Below, piece by piece: positions 46,921 through 58,768 of a stretch of 64,000 bases of DNA. The notes below the pieces were generated by a model. That model was not told the origin of the DNA, did not search any database, and worked only from the letters and a program-made list of their open reading frames with translations. This stretch comes from Gnetum montanum (Eukaryota; Streptophyta; Gnetopsida; Gnetales; Gnetaceae), in contig MNCI01005895.1 of NCBI GenBank assembly GCA_015680685.1, forward strand, positions 1,256,448-1,320,447, written 5' to 3'. The position numbers and the translations under genes are program-made. Every line of letters begins with the position of its first letter. Position 1 is the stretch's first letter.

Positions 46921-49050
46921 ATCTACAATTAACAAGGATTTGAAATTATTAAAGTGTTTAAATCAGTTCTTAATAGTTATTTATCTTCCTCATATCCTTG
47001 GTTAGATCAAGTCCTTATCTTATTATGATTACAAAGTTAGAAAAATTTCAATAATGAAACCCCTTAGGTGTCATATCCCTAATCACTATGACCTTTCACA
47101 ATTGTTATTTATTTCCTTATGGTGCCTCAAAATGGCTAGAATGGTCCATTAGAAGAATTCATTCAGCTATTTGGCCTAAGTTTGATTAGTTCATGATGAT
47201 ATTTTTATTGTTTCCTTATATTACCTTCCAGACATCAGAAGGATTTTGGGTCAAATTTTCTAATGTCAACACAGTGCACACCCCTTTCCAACCCCACAAC
47301 TAAGTTGAGCACTCTAGGATCAATAGGGTTTAAGAATTTTAAAAATCAAAGTTACAGGAACGAAGTTATGGCCTTGGGAAGTTATTGTGCAAGAGCTTTG
47401 AGGAAAAATTGTAAAAACCTCTCTCACTACAAATGATATGCACGACACCGTAGATACAACATCCTAGGGGCTACAAAGTCATAGCTACAATGTCACCATG
47501 AAACATTTCAAATTTTCATTGAATTTTTTGGCAAACAATGAGTCAATTAGAATGTTTGGAAGATTTGAAGCTTGTCCCAAGGGTCTTGGATCATTAATGA
47601 TGCACAGTTTCAAGAATTTGGCATTCCAAGTTCATAAAGAAGGAATCTCAAGTAACGAAAGTTTATTGGATAGATAGGAGATGGGATAAGAATTTCAAAT
47701 GTATGGACAAATTATTAGATGATATGGGAAGTATATGTTGAGTCTTGATTATTTTGGAAGGCACAAGATGATGTGGAAGTGCTTGTCTAGTATGAAATAC
47801 AAGATTTATACAAGTGAATCCTCCCCAAAGCAAGCTCCAACGCTTAGTGTCCTTGTATGACCACTCCAAAAAGTGTCTTTAGGCACTCAAGGGTTTGAAT
47901 GTAAGACATGCCTTTCTAGCAAGATACACATGTTGGTATTGCCAGATTGGGAAAATAACACTATATTATACAAAACCATAAATTTATGATTAAATATACA
48001 ATGAGGTGAGATGGACTGTAGAAGGGATTGCTAAAACTTGGGAGGTGAGGTATCTTACCATATGCATAATAAATCCTCAAGTGTGATATGTGGTTAGGTA
48101 ACCATTAGCCCTTCTTTTCAAGATTCAAACCAAGTCCAAACCATGTTCCAATGACATTGCATTGTTTCATCCCTAGGATTTACAGTCATAAGACTACCAC
48201 TATTGCAAAGAGTATTATCACTTGTTATGTTGTTGAAGGGGCTTTACTCATTACACTCTTTATTTTTGAGATTATTGAGAAGCTGCCTACCTTCAGGCAT
48301 GGGTAACATGTCTTTCTAATGGAACCCTCATAAATTTATTCTATGCATGGGTTTATTTTGACTATTTCAACCTTACTAGAGGACTACCTTTAAGCATGGG
48401 TAACATGTCTTTCCAGTGACATGGTAATGCAATGCGTATTGTAATCTTACTCCCATTTTTGTTAGGTCTACAAGGATATAATACATCTTTAGCAATAGGA
48501 TAGAACATACAACAGTAATCCAAGAGAATCCACAAGTTTTTTTGATGTCACACCCTTGTTCTTCCCACTTGGTTCTTCACTTTTCCATCTAGGTATAATG
48601 ATCATAGGTTTATTCTTAGTTTTGTTGTGAGAAGAATATTAGTATGGCCATGGTAAGAACCCCTTATTATTGGAATGGATGGATGGATGGATGTCATGGT
48701 CTCACTGTATAGGTAATCAGCCCCTTATGATTTGATTAGGACAATCTTCACCTTATTGGAACTATATCTTGCTTTATTTGGTGTATTTTGTTGGAGATTA
48801 ACAAAAATATGTATAGCACATATGATGCAATTCATAGAAAAATGAAAAAATAGAGAAAGAATTTGAAAAAAATATTAAAGAATATTAAAAGATTAAGAAA
48901 TTAGAAAGTATAAAAGAATGAAAAGATATCAAATAATGTGAAATTGGTAAGAAATGTGAAAAGGTATAACAAGAAAAAAATGTAAACCAAAAATAATTAT
49001 AAAACAAAAAGATAAAAAGCACTTATTAATTCCTAAATCAAGATAAGGTA
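46921..49050 (-). other. Spacer of element C between extra ORF and protease
   Basis: No pol domain is visible. It contains an A-rich run (48835-49020) and a TGGATGGATGGATGGATG stretch at about 48677, both with counterparts in element A. Confidence 0.5.
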
Positions 49051-49064
49051 TCTCCCCCATGACT
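49051..49064 (-). other. Internal polypurine-tract-like motif in element C
   Basis: TCTCCCCCATGACT is identical to 11842-11855 in element A and is followed by a similar purine/pyrimidine context. Confidence 0.5.
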
Positions 49065-49599
49065 AAACTCATGGGTGAGTGTTTGGAAAATGGACCCTAG
49101 ATCCCCTAGATCATTCACTCTAGGTTTCTCATTTACCATCCTTAGTGATTTAGTTGTTCGATTATTATCCCATGTAATATTGATGATAATCAAGATTTGG
49201 TCTTTTGGAGATATATATTTTGTTAAACTAAATAGCCTTTCCATTTTAGAAACTCAATCTATACTTTCTTTTTTATTCTTAAATTCAAAAATTAAGTCTT
49301 ATTTTCCATTATTCATTAGTGTATGATTAAGGTTTATAATATCATTTCATGAGTTCTTAGTTTGGGTTATTTTCTTAGCATAGGAGTTAATAAGTGAGTC
49401 AGATGATTCCATGCATGTTTTGGATAGTTTTATGTTCTTAGCTTTAAGCCACTGTGTGTCTTTTGATTTAGTGGTTCATGTTCCTTTTTGTTCACACACT
49501 TGTTTCTAACATTTGTTATGGGTTGGTGTAAAGATTGTGTTGACATTCTGAAGTTTCAGTCCACAACTACATCCTTCTTTATCATCAATAATGCATGGA

Positions 49600-50000
49600 A
49601 TTCTTTGCATATGTATGGCTCCTTATGTATCTTATTTGGAGATTTCCACATATAAATATCTCATTCCTAATAGCATCTATTTTGCTAAGCCATGCTCTTC
49701 CCATAATAATAGGAAATTCCTTATTATCATTCTTCATGTTAATCACCAAAAAATCTATCAAATAAGACCACCCATTAATAGTGGTGAATACATCTTCTAT
49801 CTATCCCAAAGGAATGGTGATAGATTGACGTACTAGCTCCAACCTTATGTTACACTTCTTTAAGAACGATAGGTTCCATGCCTTGTATGTTTCTTGAGAT
49901 ATCAAATTTACTCCAAAACCTAAGTTAAGTAGAGGTTTGCATGGTTAATTTCCAACGATTTGTAAATAAGTCAGAGGAATTCCTAGATTAATTCTTTTCT
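49600..50000 (-). pseudogene. Aspartic protease of element C (degenerate)
   Basis: The active-site region near 49905-49935 reads LLNLGFGVNLIS, against LLDSGSGVNLIS in A. The catalytic Asp and Ser are both lost. Near 49690-49740 it reads KEFPIIMGRAWLSKI. Order and spacing match A and D. Confidence 0.75.
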
Positions 50001-52526
50001 TAGGAAGTATCCATACCTTTATCCAATCTTATACTATATCCATTAGCATGACAATTGTAAGTTTTTAATTTGGTTGTTGTAGAAGCATAGTGTTCGTAAG
50101 AGGATCTATATATATGCACAACCCTTTTCCTATAGTGTTGGTGGTATGATCCTTTCTCTATATATGCACAACCCTAGCAGCATTCTTTTGTTGTGGTTGT
50201 GATGATAATTCTTCTAGCAATCCTTGCATTACAGGTGGTGGTACAAGTGGTAGATGGTTAGAAAGTTGACTCAACAAACCAACCGCTTGTTGATGCATGT
50301 AGGGATTGGAATCCATTCTTAGAGGTATTGATCTATAGTGTTCTGGTGGATAGCACTAAGAAGTCTAAACTACTGCATTTCCTGAAGATATCAAATGTTG
50401 AACATAGTATTCATAAGGATCTAGTTGTTGATATCAATACTACTATCTCGGTGGTGGCATTACCCATGATTGTGGTTGTTGCCACTATTGATGATACTGT
50501 ACTTGTGGTTGTGGGTAAGCTCCACTTGGATAGTAGGCTGGTTGGAAGGTTTGTCAGTAGTTACCTTAAGGATAAGATAACCATTTTGGCATTTTCTTTT
50601 TGATGAATCTTGGGTTAGGTGCATATGCCATTGTTTCTTGCAAATGTGTCATTACAAGACAAAATCCTTTAGGATGTTCATCCTAGTATACTATACATCC
50701 TTCCTCATCGTTTAAGCTTATATCAGAACATTCTACCACTAAAGTAACTTTTCCTTTTCATCTGTAGTCTATTTTTTCTTTTTCTCTTTACCCTTGATAA
50801 AGGCTTGCTTAGTTCTTTCTTCTATGATTTTCAAGGCTATAGTGAATTTCTCATTCACAAAATCCCACATTTTTTCTACCTTGATGGCTATGTCATTAAC
50901 AAACTTTTGGATTGGTAAAGTCTTTTTCTGTATCACCTTCTCCAAGGATTTTTCTTCTTACTTATTACATACTCGTACATCTCTTTTCTAAATAGATGGA
51001 TTTGATTATACTCCTCAGCTGATTCTCTCTTTTTCAATTCACCTTCTTCCTTCATCACTTGGTCAATTAGTTTCTGAATTCAATGGACAATCATTTCAAA
51101 TAGCCTACCTTGGGCATAAACCCCAAGGGTTTCCTTGGTTTTATTCCTTAGCCCATCAAAAATATGTCTAAGTTGCTCCCTTTGAAAAAATCCGTGACCT
51201 AGACACCTATGCAGAAGCAAATAGTGTCTACCCATTGCCGCATCATGGGATTCATGAATCCCTTACTTCTAGCCCTGGATTTGCTTCCTAAGATTGGACA
51301 CCTAAGAGTAGGTTTGGTGTTTATCATTGAAAGGTTTGAGCATGGTACTCCACCTTTTGATTGATTCAAGTTCTAATGATTTGTATTAGCTTTCTGCCTC
51401 CTTGATGAGTGTCTGAGGAAATAACTTAAGTTTCTACTAGTTACTTTCTATATTCTATAGGGTATAGGCATTGTGAAATGCTTGAAGATGATGTTGTGGA
51501 CCTATGTTATACCCACCTTCAAACTTAGGAATATTGTTCATATCTAGTCACTTGATGTGGCTATCTCTCATGTGCCTAATTGAGATATATACAACTTCCC
51601 TTATGTTGATCATGCTTTAAGTAGCCAACAAGAATTCTTCATGATTGTAGGGCTCATATGCTAGATTATAGTGATGCCTCCTTTGATACTTATGTCTCTC
51701 TCTTTCTTCCCATCTATCCATGTTCCTTCGTGGTTCATTCTCTTCATCTTCTTCATCAAGGTATCTTGGGTGATAATCATGTCTTTCATGAACCTAGTGT
51801 CTCTTCCTATCATGGTCTCTATACCTTTGTTTCCTTCGGTTAGAGTCTACTGACCATTATGAGGAAGACGAAGAAGTTGGAGAATGATGTTAGCCAGTTC
51901 TCCTTTATGACTCTAGAATTTGTCTCTTTGTGATTCAACAGAAACTCTAGGCCTTGAGTCTTGCTTATGCTTAGAGTCATTCACTTCTCTTCTTGGTGTC
52001 TCTATGAGGGTTGAATGTAGTTGAACTTGGATAGGTTCTTCTAGACGAATAATAGGCATTTGGGAATTGACTTCATGATCATGGTAGAATTTATCTACTA
52101 CAAATGCATCACCATCAAGTTCTTCTAGAACAACAGGAGAGTTAACCTACTTTCCCTTGTTATGCTCATGTTTGGTATTCATAGCAATGTCTCTCTGCAC
52201 TTGTGCCTTTGTGGGTTAGCAAGGTCTCATCATATGTTTGGTCACATGATATCCTTCTTATGCATGATTCAAATTCATTTCCCTTAAACTTCTTTGAAGC
52301 ATAATGGGTGCTAAATGCTTTGGAGACAAAACAATATTACCCTATAGGTCTCTCCACCTCATTTTCCCATCTTGATGGAAGATGAATGTGAAATCAAGGT
52401 AGTATCATTGTGAGCATAAGAGATTCTTTCTTGCATAGGCATACTCCAGTCTTCTTCATCATTTGTTCTGTCATTGTCCCTCTGTATCTCTTTGGCAAAT
52501 GATAGTTTTTCCTTAGTTGAAGCCAT
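50000..52526 (-). pseudogene. Gag of element C (degenerate)
   Basis: The start codon at 52524-52526 opens MASTKEKLSFAKE. The conserved block with FHQDGK and WRD follows near 52350-52390. Later segments parallel those of A down to the protease, including a Lys-rich part near 50750-50900. Stops and frameshifts are common. It would form the particle of this element. Confidence 0.7.
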
Positions 52527-52650
52527 GTTATAAGCGTGATGCTTGGTTAAGTATGTGTTATTAGAAGCATTTGAAGATTATGAAGATTTACTTTATAGTT
52601 CTTAATACAATGAACTTTGTAAGATCAATTACTTAGCATACATTAACACA

Positions 52651-52668
52651 TCCCCTACAATGACACCA
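52651..52668 (-). other. Primer binding site of element C (degenerate)
   Basis: On the minus strand TGGTGTCATTGTAGGGGA differs from the A site at a few positions, mostly transitions. It sits next to the 5' LTR. Confidence 0.7.
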
Positions 52669-52669
52669 A

Positions 52670-53543
52670 TAATGAGTGGTGGAGCAATCCCAACACTCTA
52701 CCATACAAGTCACAAGTGCTAGTGTGCAACCATATCATTATCTACAAATGAACAATGTAATTATGTTAGTAATTGATATTGAGTTTGTGATCATTGTCTT
52801 TCCACTTTGAGTTAGTGATATCTAAGTGTATGGTTTAACTTGCAGTGAGGTATATGTTAAGTGATGTTGTTAGACTCATTTTACTCCTAAGAATGACCAT
52901 AATGGAAACGAAGTAAAATGCTAAGTCTAAGTAATGACAAGAATGTAAATCTATTTTAGCCTACAATGATGAGCATCTAGTCCTAATTTACTATACATGC
53001 CTTGGGCTCATGTAACTATTACACTACTGAGCGAACCAAGTAATAAAACTATTGGGATTACCAAACGATTACACTTAAGCTTGCTCGAAACCAGTCGTAC
53101 TCATTCTACTTTACTAATGAATAAGGAAAGTAAAGTACTTTGAAAATGTAAAGAGTTAACTAAGTAAACATAAAAATTAATCTAAGTAAAATAGTAAACT
53201 AAGTGGATGCTGCAATGATGAGAAGCAATCTTGATCTTTATTTTTGGTCATGAACTGTGCCCAAGTACATTTCACTCGAATAAAGATTTCACACAACTGC
53301 TAAACATCACATGTGGGCATTCACTTTATCACTAACTATGAAAACAAATTGCAAGAGTTTTGCTGAGGGTGAAATGGAAAAGGTGTTGATCATGCACCCA
53401 AGTGTTAGTATTTATATGGTTGCATGCATCCTGAGACATTGTATCAATGATGATGTAGAACAGATTAGTACATCGTATCTATGACATTGTTGCTACAATA
53501 TTGTAGATATGATATTGCAACAGATGAAAATTTGACTTTATCA
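52670..53543 (-). repeat. 5' LTR of element C
   Basis: The LTR is 874 bp, TAATGAGTGG (original TG changed to TA) to GACTTTATCA, the partner of 43074-43933. Confidence 0.88.
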
Positions 53544-53548
53544 AAGGG
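53544..53548. repeat. Right target-site duplication of element C (AAGGG)
   Basis: It matches 43069-43073. Confidence 0.9.
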
Positions 53549-54500
53549 TGACATACATAGAGGTTCAACTTCAAAGATTTTATATGTCTAGCTCTTTAGG
53601 CTTCCTCCCATATCAAGCAAGCATGCCAAGGGGCTTCTTCTCTCAGCTACTACCCCCTAGCACTTCTCAATGAGGTGGCTTATATTGTATCATAGTTGTG
53701 GTCTATATATATGTATAGTTATATTCCTCCACATTTATCATGTTATGCATCTAATACCAGTTTATGATGAATCATCTAGTGTCATTTTATAAGTTAATTG
53801 CAAGCCCTAGATTCATGAAATTTTCATAGCATGTGTTTATGATTTTCGGGCATTCTAGCCTTTCACTTCATACTTGTAAGGTTGGTGCATGTTTTAGGCT
53901 TCTTAAGTTATTTCTATCTTCATTCAGAAAACTTAGAAAACTTCTAACATGTTCCTTGGCATTCGGGCTCTCATCCAAAATTAAGTAAGAAAAGTGCACA
54001 CAGTAAGAATGGTAACTAGCCTACATCAATGCAAGTGCATTGACACACCCCCCTTGTAGGCCTAGTTTACCCCCTTTGTTTGCCTCTCACATTTGGTGTA
54101 TTTGCAACATGCATAGGTTGTGCTAACGAACCTCCATCAATACTTGGTAATTCGCGATCCTTTGTTGTTTTGCTACAAAAACTATAAATACTTGGGATAA
54201 GCTCTCACATTTAACAACTTCATTCTAGCATTCCCACTTGGCTTTTGGCATCTAGTTTTGTGTGAAGTGCTTTTCCTTCCTTGAGTAAATTGATTCCTTA
54301 TTTGTTTGTATTTTAAGTCGTCACTTTCACAAGTGCATCTAGACTCTATTAGCATGCTAGTTTGCTTATGTAGCCTAATCATTTGGTTGATGCAAAGTCC
54401 AATGTTTGTACAATGAATAAAGCTTGTGATTTTCCCTCATTCTGCCATTGATGCCTTAAACACTAAAACACTATAAAGCATAAAACACTAAAAATAACAC
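53549..54500. other. Unassigned spacer right of element C
   Basis: No gene or LTR pair is recognised. A TATAAATA box lies near 54182. The pyrimidine-rich context might be old LTR sequence. Confidence 0.4.
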
Positions 54501-54610
54501 ACTATTCTTGGCAATCCACTCAACATTGCCTCCAAATTTTACAACTAGATCACACTGCAATTGGTATGATAAATCCCATTGGTCCAAAACCAATGGGAAC
54601 CCTATCATAT
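54501..54610 (-). repeat. Fragment related to the copia element E
   Basis: About 105 bp resemble 33700-33830. The minus strand reads WDLSYQLQCDLVVKFGGN and WIAKN, without a continuing frame on either side. Confidence 0.55.
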
Positions 54611-55200
54611 ATAAATTGACAAATAGCTTCAGCCTCTATTGGCATCATCTTTGCTTTAAGAAGCATAATATCATATTGTGTCTATCTCTTCAATTTAAAT
54701 ACATTGAGTAGAAAAGACTTATGAATTTCTTCTATTTTAAAAAAATTTATTTGATAGAGCAAAGCCCCATACAACATACCCATAAATAATAGTATGTTAA
54801 ACAATGGCATGATAAAGTTGTTTTTGGATATCCTAGGGTGGAATAGATTCCTTCTTATATTGTTTTTTAAAGCAAATAAGGCTTTCATGCCACTTGTAAC
54901 TTTTTGAGTAATGCACTCATCCCATTTGTAATTACAAATGTATTCTAGGCCAAGATATTTGCAAGAGGAAATTATGTATTCATGTTCATGTCCTATAGCA
55001 AAATTGTATATCTTACTATGTGTCCCATAAATCATTATTTTTGTTCTTTGGACATTAACTTTTATTCTTCAATGTTGACAAAAATCGTCGAGTATTAAGC
55101 ATTTACTGCAATCCTTCCATTGAGTTTGAAATTATGGCAAAGTCTTTAGCATACAGTAAAAGTCTCTGACACAACTGCTTCTAAATGTAATTGCAAGTTG
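54611..55200 (-). pseudogene. LINE reverse transcriptase fragment (non-LTR retrotransposon)
   Basis: Near 55110-55170 the minus strand reads LLLYAKDFAIISNSMEGLQ. This is the RT active-site region of LINEs, with YADD changed to YAKD, so the catalytic Asp is lost. The open stretch 54682-55035 gives the following segment: MIYGTHSK, then CKYLGLEYICNYKWDECI, then VTSGMKALFALKNN. The ending FLLNVFKLKR and MMPIEAEAI run to about 54620. Order and motifs are those of LINE RT through the C-terminal region. Only the palm-to-thumb part remains; a 5'-truncated or broken copy. Confidence 0.75.
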
Positions 55201-58200
55201 AGTATGTTTAATGGTTCCTGCCCTGTCCAGGCAATAGTGGGATAGATAACATTATTTAGATTGTTCTGACAAAATAAGTTACGAGACAGATTTGAAATTT
55301 CAAATTCACTTTGATTTAAATTTTTGTACTTTCGCTGGCTCTCAATTCAATATCATTCGGTTTGTATTTTTCTCTAGTTGCCCAACTTTGATTTTTGAGA
55401 CTTCATTTTATCCTTCGTTATTAATTTTGCTTCAACACTCGTTTAGTCTGTCTTTGATTTTCTGTTTCAACACAGCTTCGGTCTGTCTTTCATTTTCTTT
55501 AATTTGTAATTACTACAACAGCTTCAGCTTTTCCACAACTTTATTGTTGATATGCTGCAGACAATTTCTTTGCAATGGCTTTAATACTGAAATTCAAGGT
55601 GAGTTTTTTTTTTTTTTTTTGTCGTTGTCAGAGTGGGATTTCATTGTTCCGTCACTGGTCAAAAGCGGAAAACCTTTTCCAGAGAATCAAAAGTTTTAAA
55701 AATAAGAAGATAAATTTAAGCAACATTGTTTAAACACTGACGTTGAAGTTCGCAGGCTTTTTAAACTTCAAACTGCTCCCACGAGGATTGGGTTAGCAGA
55801 AAACAAGAAGATTTGAATAAATTTAGTCAAAAAAATTTTAAATTAAATATATACTAATGATATTTTTTAACAATAAATAAACATACCTTGAAATTTTCTT
55901 AAAGTTAAAAGACCATGTTTAGTAAAATTTTGATATCACACCCTAAACATCATGCCTGTCTGCCCTTTTTTATTGAAATAGGCAGCGAAATTTGCAGGGG
56001 CACCAAAAACGATGGCAGGAAACAATAATTCACGATCCAGCGACATTGGATAAAGCACAGCCAGTCGACGGCAAAGGTAGGAAGATTCCGCTGTTGGTTT
56101 AAATGCCATAACATAACTAAATGCTCTCATTAGAATACAGGCACAGGCCCAGCACGTACAAGACATTTACTTTATTTATTCATTTGCTGCACAAGAAGGA
56201 AGTTTCTGTTTACTCTCATTTTCGGAGTACTTGACTTTCCATGTGCGTGTGAATGTGAATGTGCAGAAGCTGCCTCAAAGCGTCTCTACCGGTTGGCCGA
56301 CAGCGTATGGTTCCCAATCACACGTGTCCCAGCTCAAAGGAACACGACAACACACACACAACTGGATTGGACTCCATTTCTGTTATCCTTATCTTACCTA
56401 TCTTCCATTTTGACCTCCGTGTTCGTGCTGCAGTTTTGCTTAAGGAATTGATCAATGCACAAAACACCGTATCCGTTCTAGAAAGTTATGTATATGTCGT
56501 ACGGTACACTGTAGTTACGATGTTTGGCGCTATTCCAGAATGATAGGTGGCTTTCACAGGCTTTAAGGTACGCTAGCAGTCCAACTGTCGCAGGATGATT
56601 ATTTAATAGCGCGCATCGCTGGGAAATCCGAAAACATCAGTTTTGTTTTTGAAATTCCTCTTTTTGTTGATGAGCCTTTAAGTCAGATCGGTAGGTTCGT
56701 TGGCTTGCAATGAAACTTTTGGATCAGAGACGTAGAGCTTAAACATTTAATTCAAGGCGTCAAGGATATTTGTATGAACTTTTGGAATGAGAATGATCGG
56801 TACTACGCTGCTTGTACTTAAATGTTTCCGTTTCTTTTTCAAATCAATGTTTTAGGTTTTAACACTGACAAAGGTTAGATCTTCGATATGATTCCATTCA
56901 GAAGAGGTTAGGATTTAAGAATTAGGTTATTTTAGTAGATTTGTTGTTTTGCGGATGATTCGTTGTTATAGGAATGATTTGTTGCAGATTTGATGAAATA
57001 TTTATATGATCTTCCCGCCGTGTTAAAAGCTACTTAAATGGATAATGACAACCCAGCGATTTTCTCTAGCAAGGATGTTACAGACGGAGAATAAAATCAA
57101 ATTATGCTTCTTGCGTCAAAATAAAAGTCACAGCAGAAGGACGACGTTGGGGCCTTGGCGGTGGGGCACAAGGTATATGAAACGCAGGCCGCGTTGCCCT
57201 TTATCTGCACTGCAGCCTTTCAAAATTCTTGTCAATGCTTGGCTCTTTCCTAGGGTTAGCTGTCTCCGCATCTTCAGCATAATATTTGGAAAAAAAGGAA
57301 AAAGAGGATACGTGGCATTCTCATTGTATCGAGCTAGGTCGAATTTATGAATTATGATTATCTAATTCAAAGGCTAATCAACGGCTACTGCTCCTCACTG
57401 TTTGCGATGCATAGTTTGCAGAGAATGGATCCAATCATATGCAAGTTCGTAGAGAATGCCCTAATCGAAGGTCAACCAGGTAGATAGCTTAAAATTCGTT
57501 GGTAATATAAATAGCATTCAAGATCAACATCATATATTCTTCTGCAATGTTCTAAAGCATATAAATGAGTTTTTGAGATATTAATTTGTTCTAAATCCTA
57601 CTGACCAGAAAGGTAATAAAATTTCAATTTCAATTGGTGACTTGAAGTCTCGTTCCATTTCATCCTGTGGCTCTCAGGTTGTACTCGGTGGCCTTTGCGC
57701 ACTTCGACTGTTGACCGAAGCTCAGAGGATTTGAAGTTTTATTGCGGGACGTTTTTCCTCGACTCTCTTAAGCACTTCAACAAGGTTTAAGTAGGATTCC
57801 ATTGCACGGGGTTTGTATGAATGCATTAGACCTATAAAAATCTATCCCGATATTTTGCAATTCAGGTTTATTGCCATGTGAGGTTGTATCGAGGAAAGTA
57901 GTCACGAATTATAGGACTAAATGAGCATATCATTTTGTAATTCATCTATCAACCTTCAACAGAACAGAGTCTGCTTAGGGAGTTTGAAAAAGCATCTTTC
58001 CAAAGACAGGGGTCTGAAGGGGGTGTTCTTGAACTAACACCACTACACACCCTGAAATTCATTGTCTAAAAATTTGTTTTTGAGGCTTGATACGAGACTA
58101 TATACTCTTGAAAATTTATAGGTAAGGGGAAGTTAACTACATTTGTTTGGTTTGAACAACAAAATCTTTGACTGAAAAGATAACACAGGTTCCGTGGAAA

Positions 58201-58600
58201 CTGGAAACCCAGCTGCTTTCAGTAGATTGCAGTTTTGTCAGCTGCTTTATTCGATCGCCCATTCAGAACCTAAATGCAATCATAGTGTACTTCAAATTGA
58301 AAATAGCCCTAGCTAAGTGCTTAAAATTATTTCTTGGGAATAGAATACCAGTTATTTCTGCCTTTAACAGCGAATGATAGGCATCCCCGATTATAGTGGC
58401 CTGAAATATGTCATGGTAGACAATCAGCAGATTTACATACTCGGTTACCAATTATGAATCCTTAAAGTAAACAGGGAGCCATGTTGCCTGAAATAATGCG
58501 GTCCAACATGGCAACGAGACCCAGCGTATACATATATATATATATAAAGATATACACAGATTGTGCCACTTGGGTGTGTGTGACGACTTTGAAAATGCCT
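55201..58600. other. Single-copy-like region without a recognised gene
   Basis: GC content rises compared with the repeat part and no transposon motif is seen. A T17 run lies at 55604-55620. Around 57045-57480 and 57650-57790 short coding-like stretches occur (for example MDNDNPAIFSSKDVTDGE ending in a stop near 57090), but no family was recognised and no gene model could be built. A TA dinucleotide run lies at 58532-58546. Confidence 0.45.
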
Positions 58601-58638
58601 TGAAAGAATCAAGTGATAGCAGATAGCATGTCTTTGCC

Positions 58639-58644
58639 TTTATT
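58639..58644 (-). terminator. Likely poly(A) signal of the ARM-repeat gene
   Basis: AATAAA on the minus strand, about 125 bases after the stop codon, a usual distance in plants. Confidence 0.55.
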
Positions 58645-58768
58645 TTTAACTGAATACAGCAAGACAACCTAACTGCTACCAAGAAGCTGAGGAAAAAACA
58701 ATTATTCAAGTAACAACATTCAGATCAAGACCCAGAATCCTGGGTTGCAACAACAATCCGGGAATTAA

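Larger units (their letters stand above)
43074..53543 (-). mobile_element. Element C: Athila-like gag-protease retrotransposon with an extra ORF
   Basis: This 10.5-kb element has related LTRs (43074-43933 and 52670-53543), AAGGG target duplications, a degenerate tRNA-Asp-type primer site (52651-52668) and a polypurine tract beside the 3' LTR. On the minus strand it has gag, protease, an A-rich spacer, and then a large non-pol ORF at about 44140-46920. I find no RT, RNase H or integrase. Its LTRs and internal landmarks match element A. The intact target duplication means a simple retrotransposition event, not a rearranged pair of LTRs. Confidence 0.88.

Noticed and set aside
40033-54260. Possible LTR pair formed by 40033-40260 and 54010-54260, both with TATA boxes
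   Set aside because: Only a loose similarity of promoter-like features; sequences before and after do not align and no ends or target duplications were found.
55292-55699. 135-codon plus-strand frame
   Set aside because: Phe/Ser/Leu-rich translation of a T-rich region including a T17 run; no domain.
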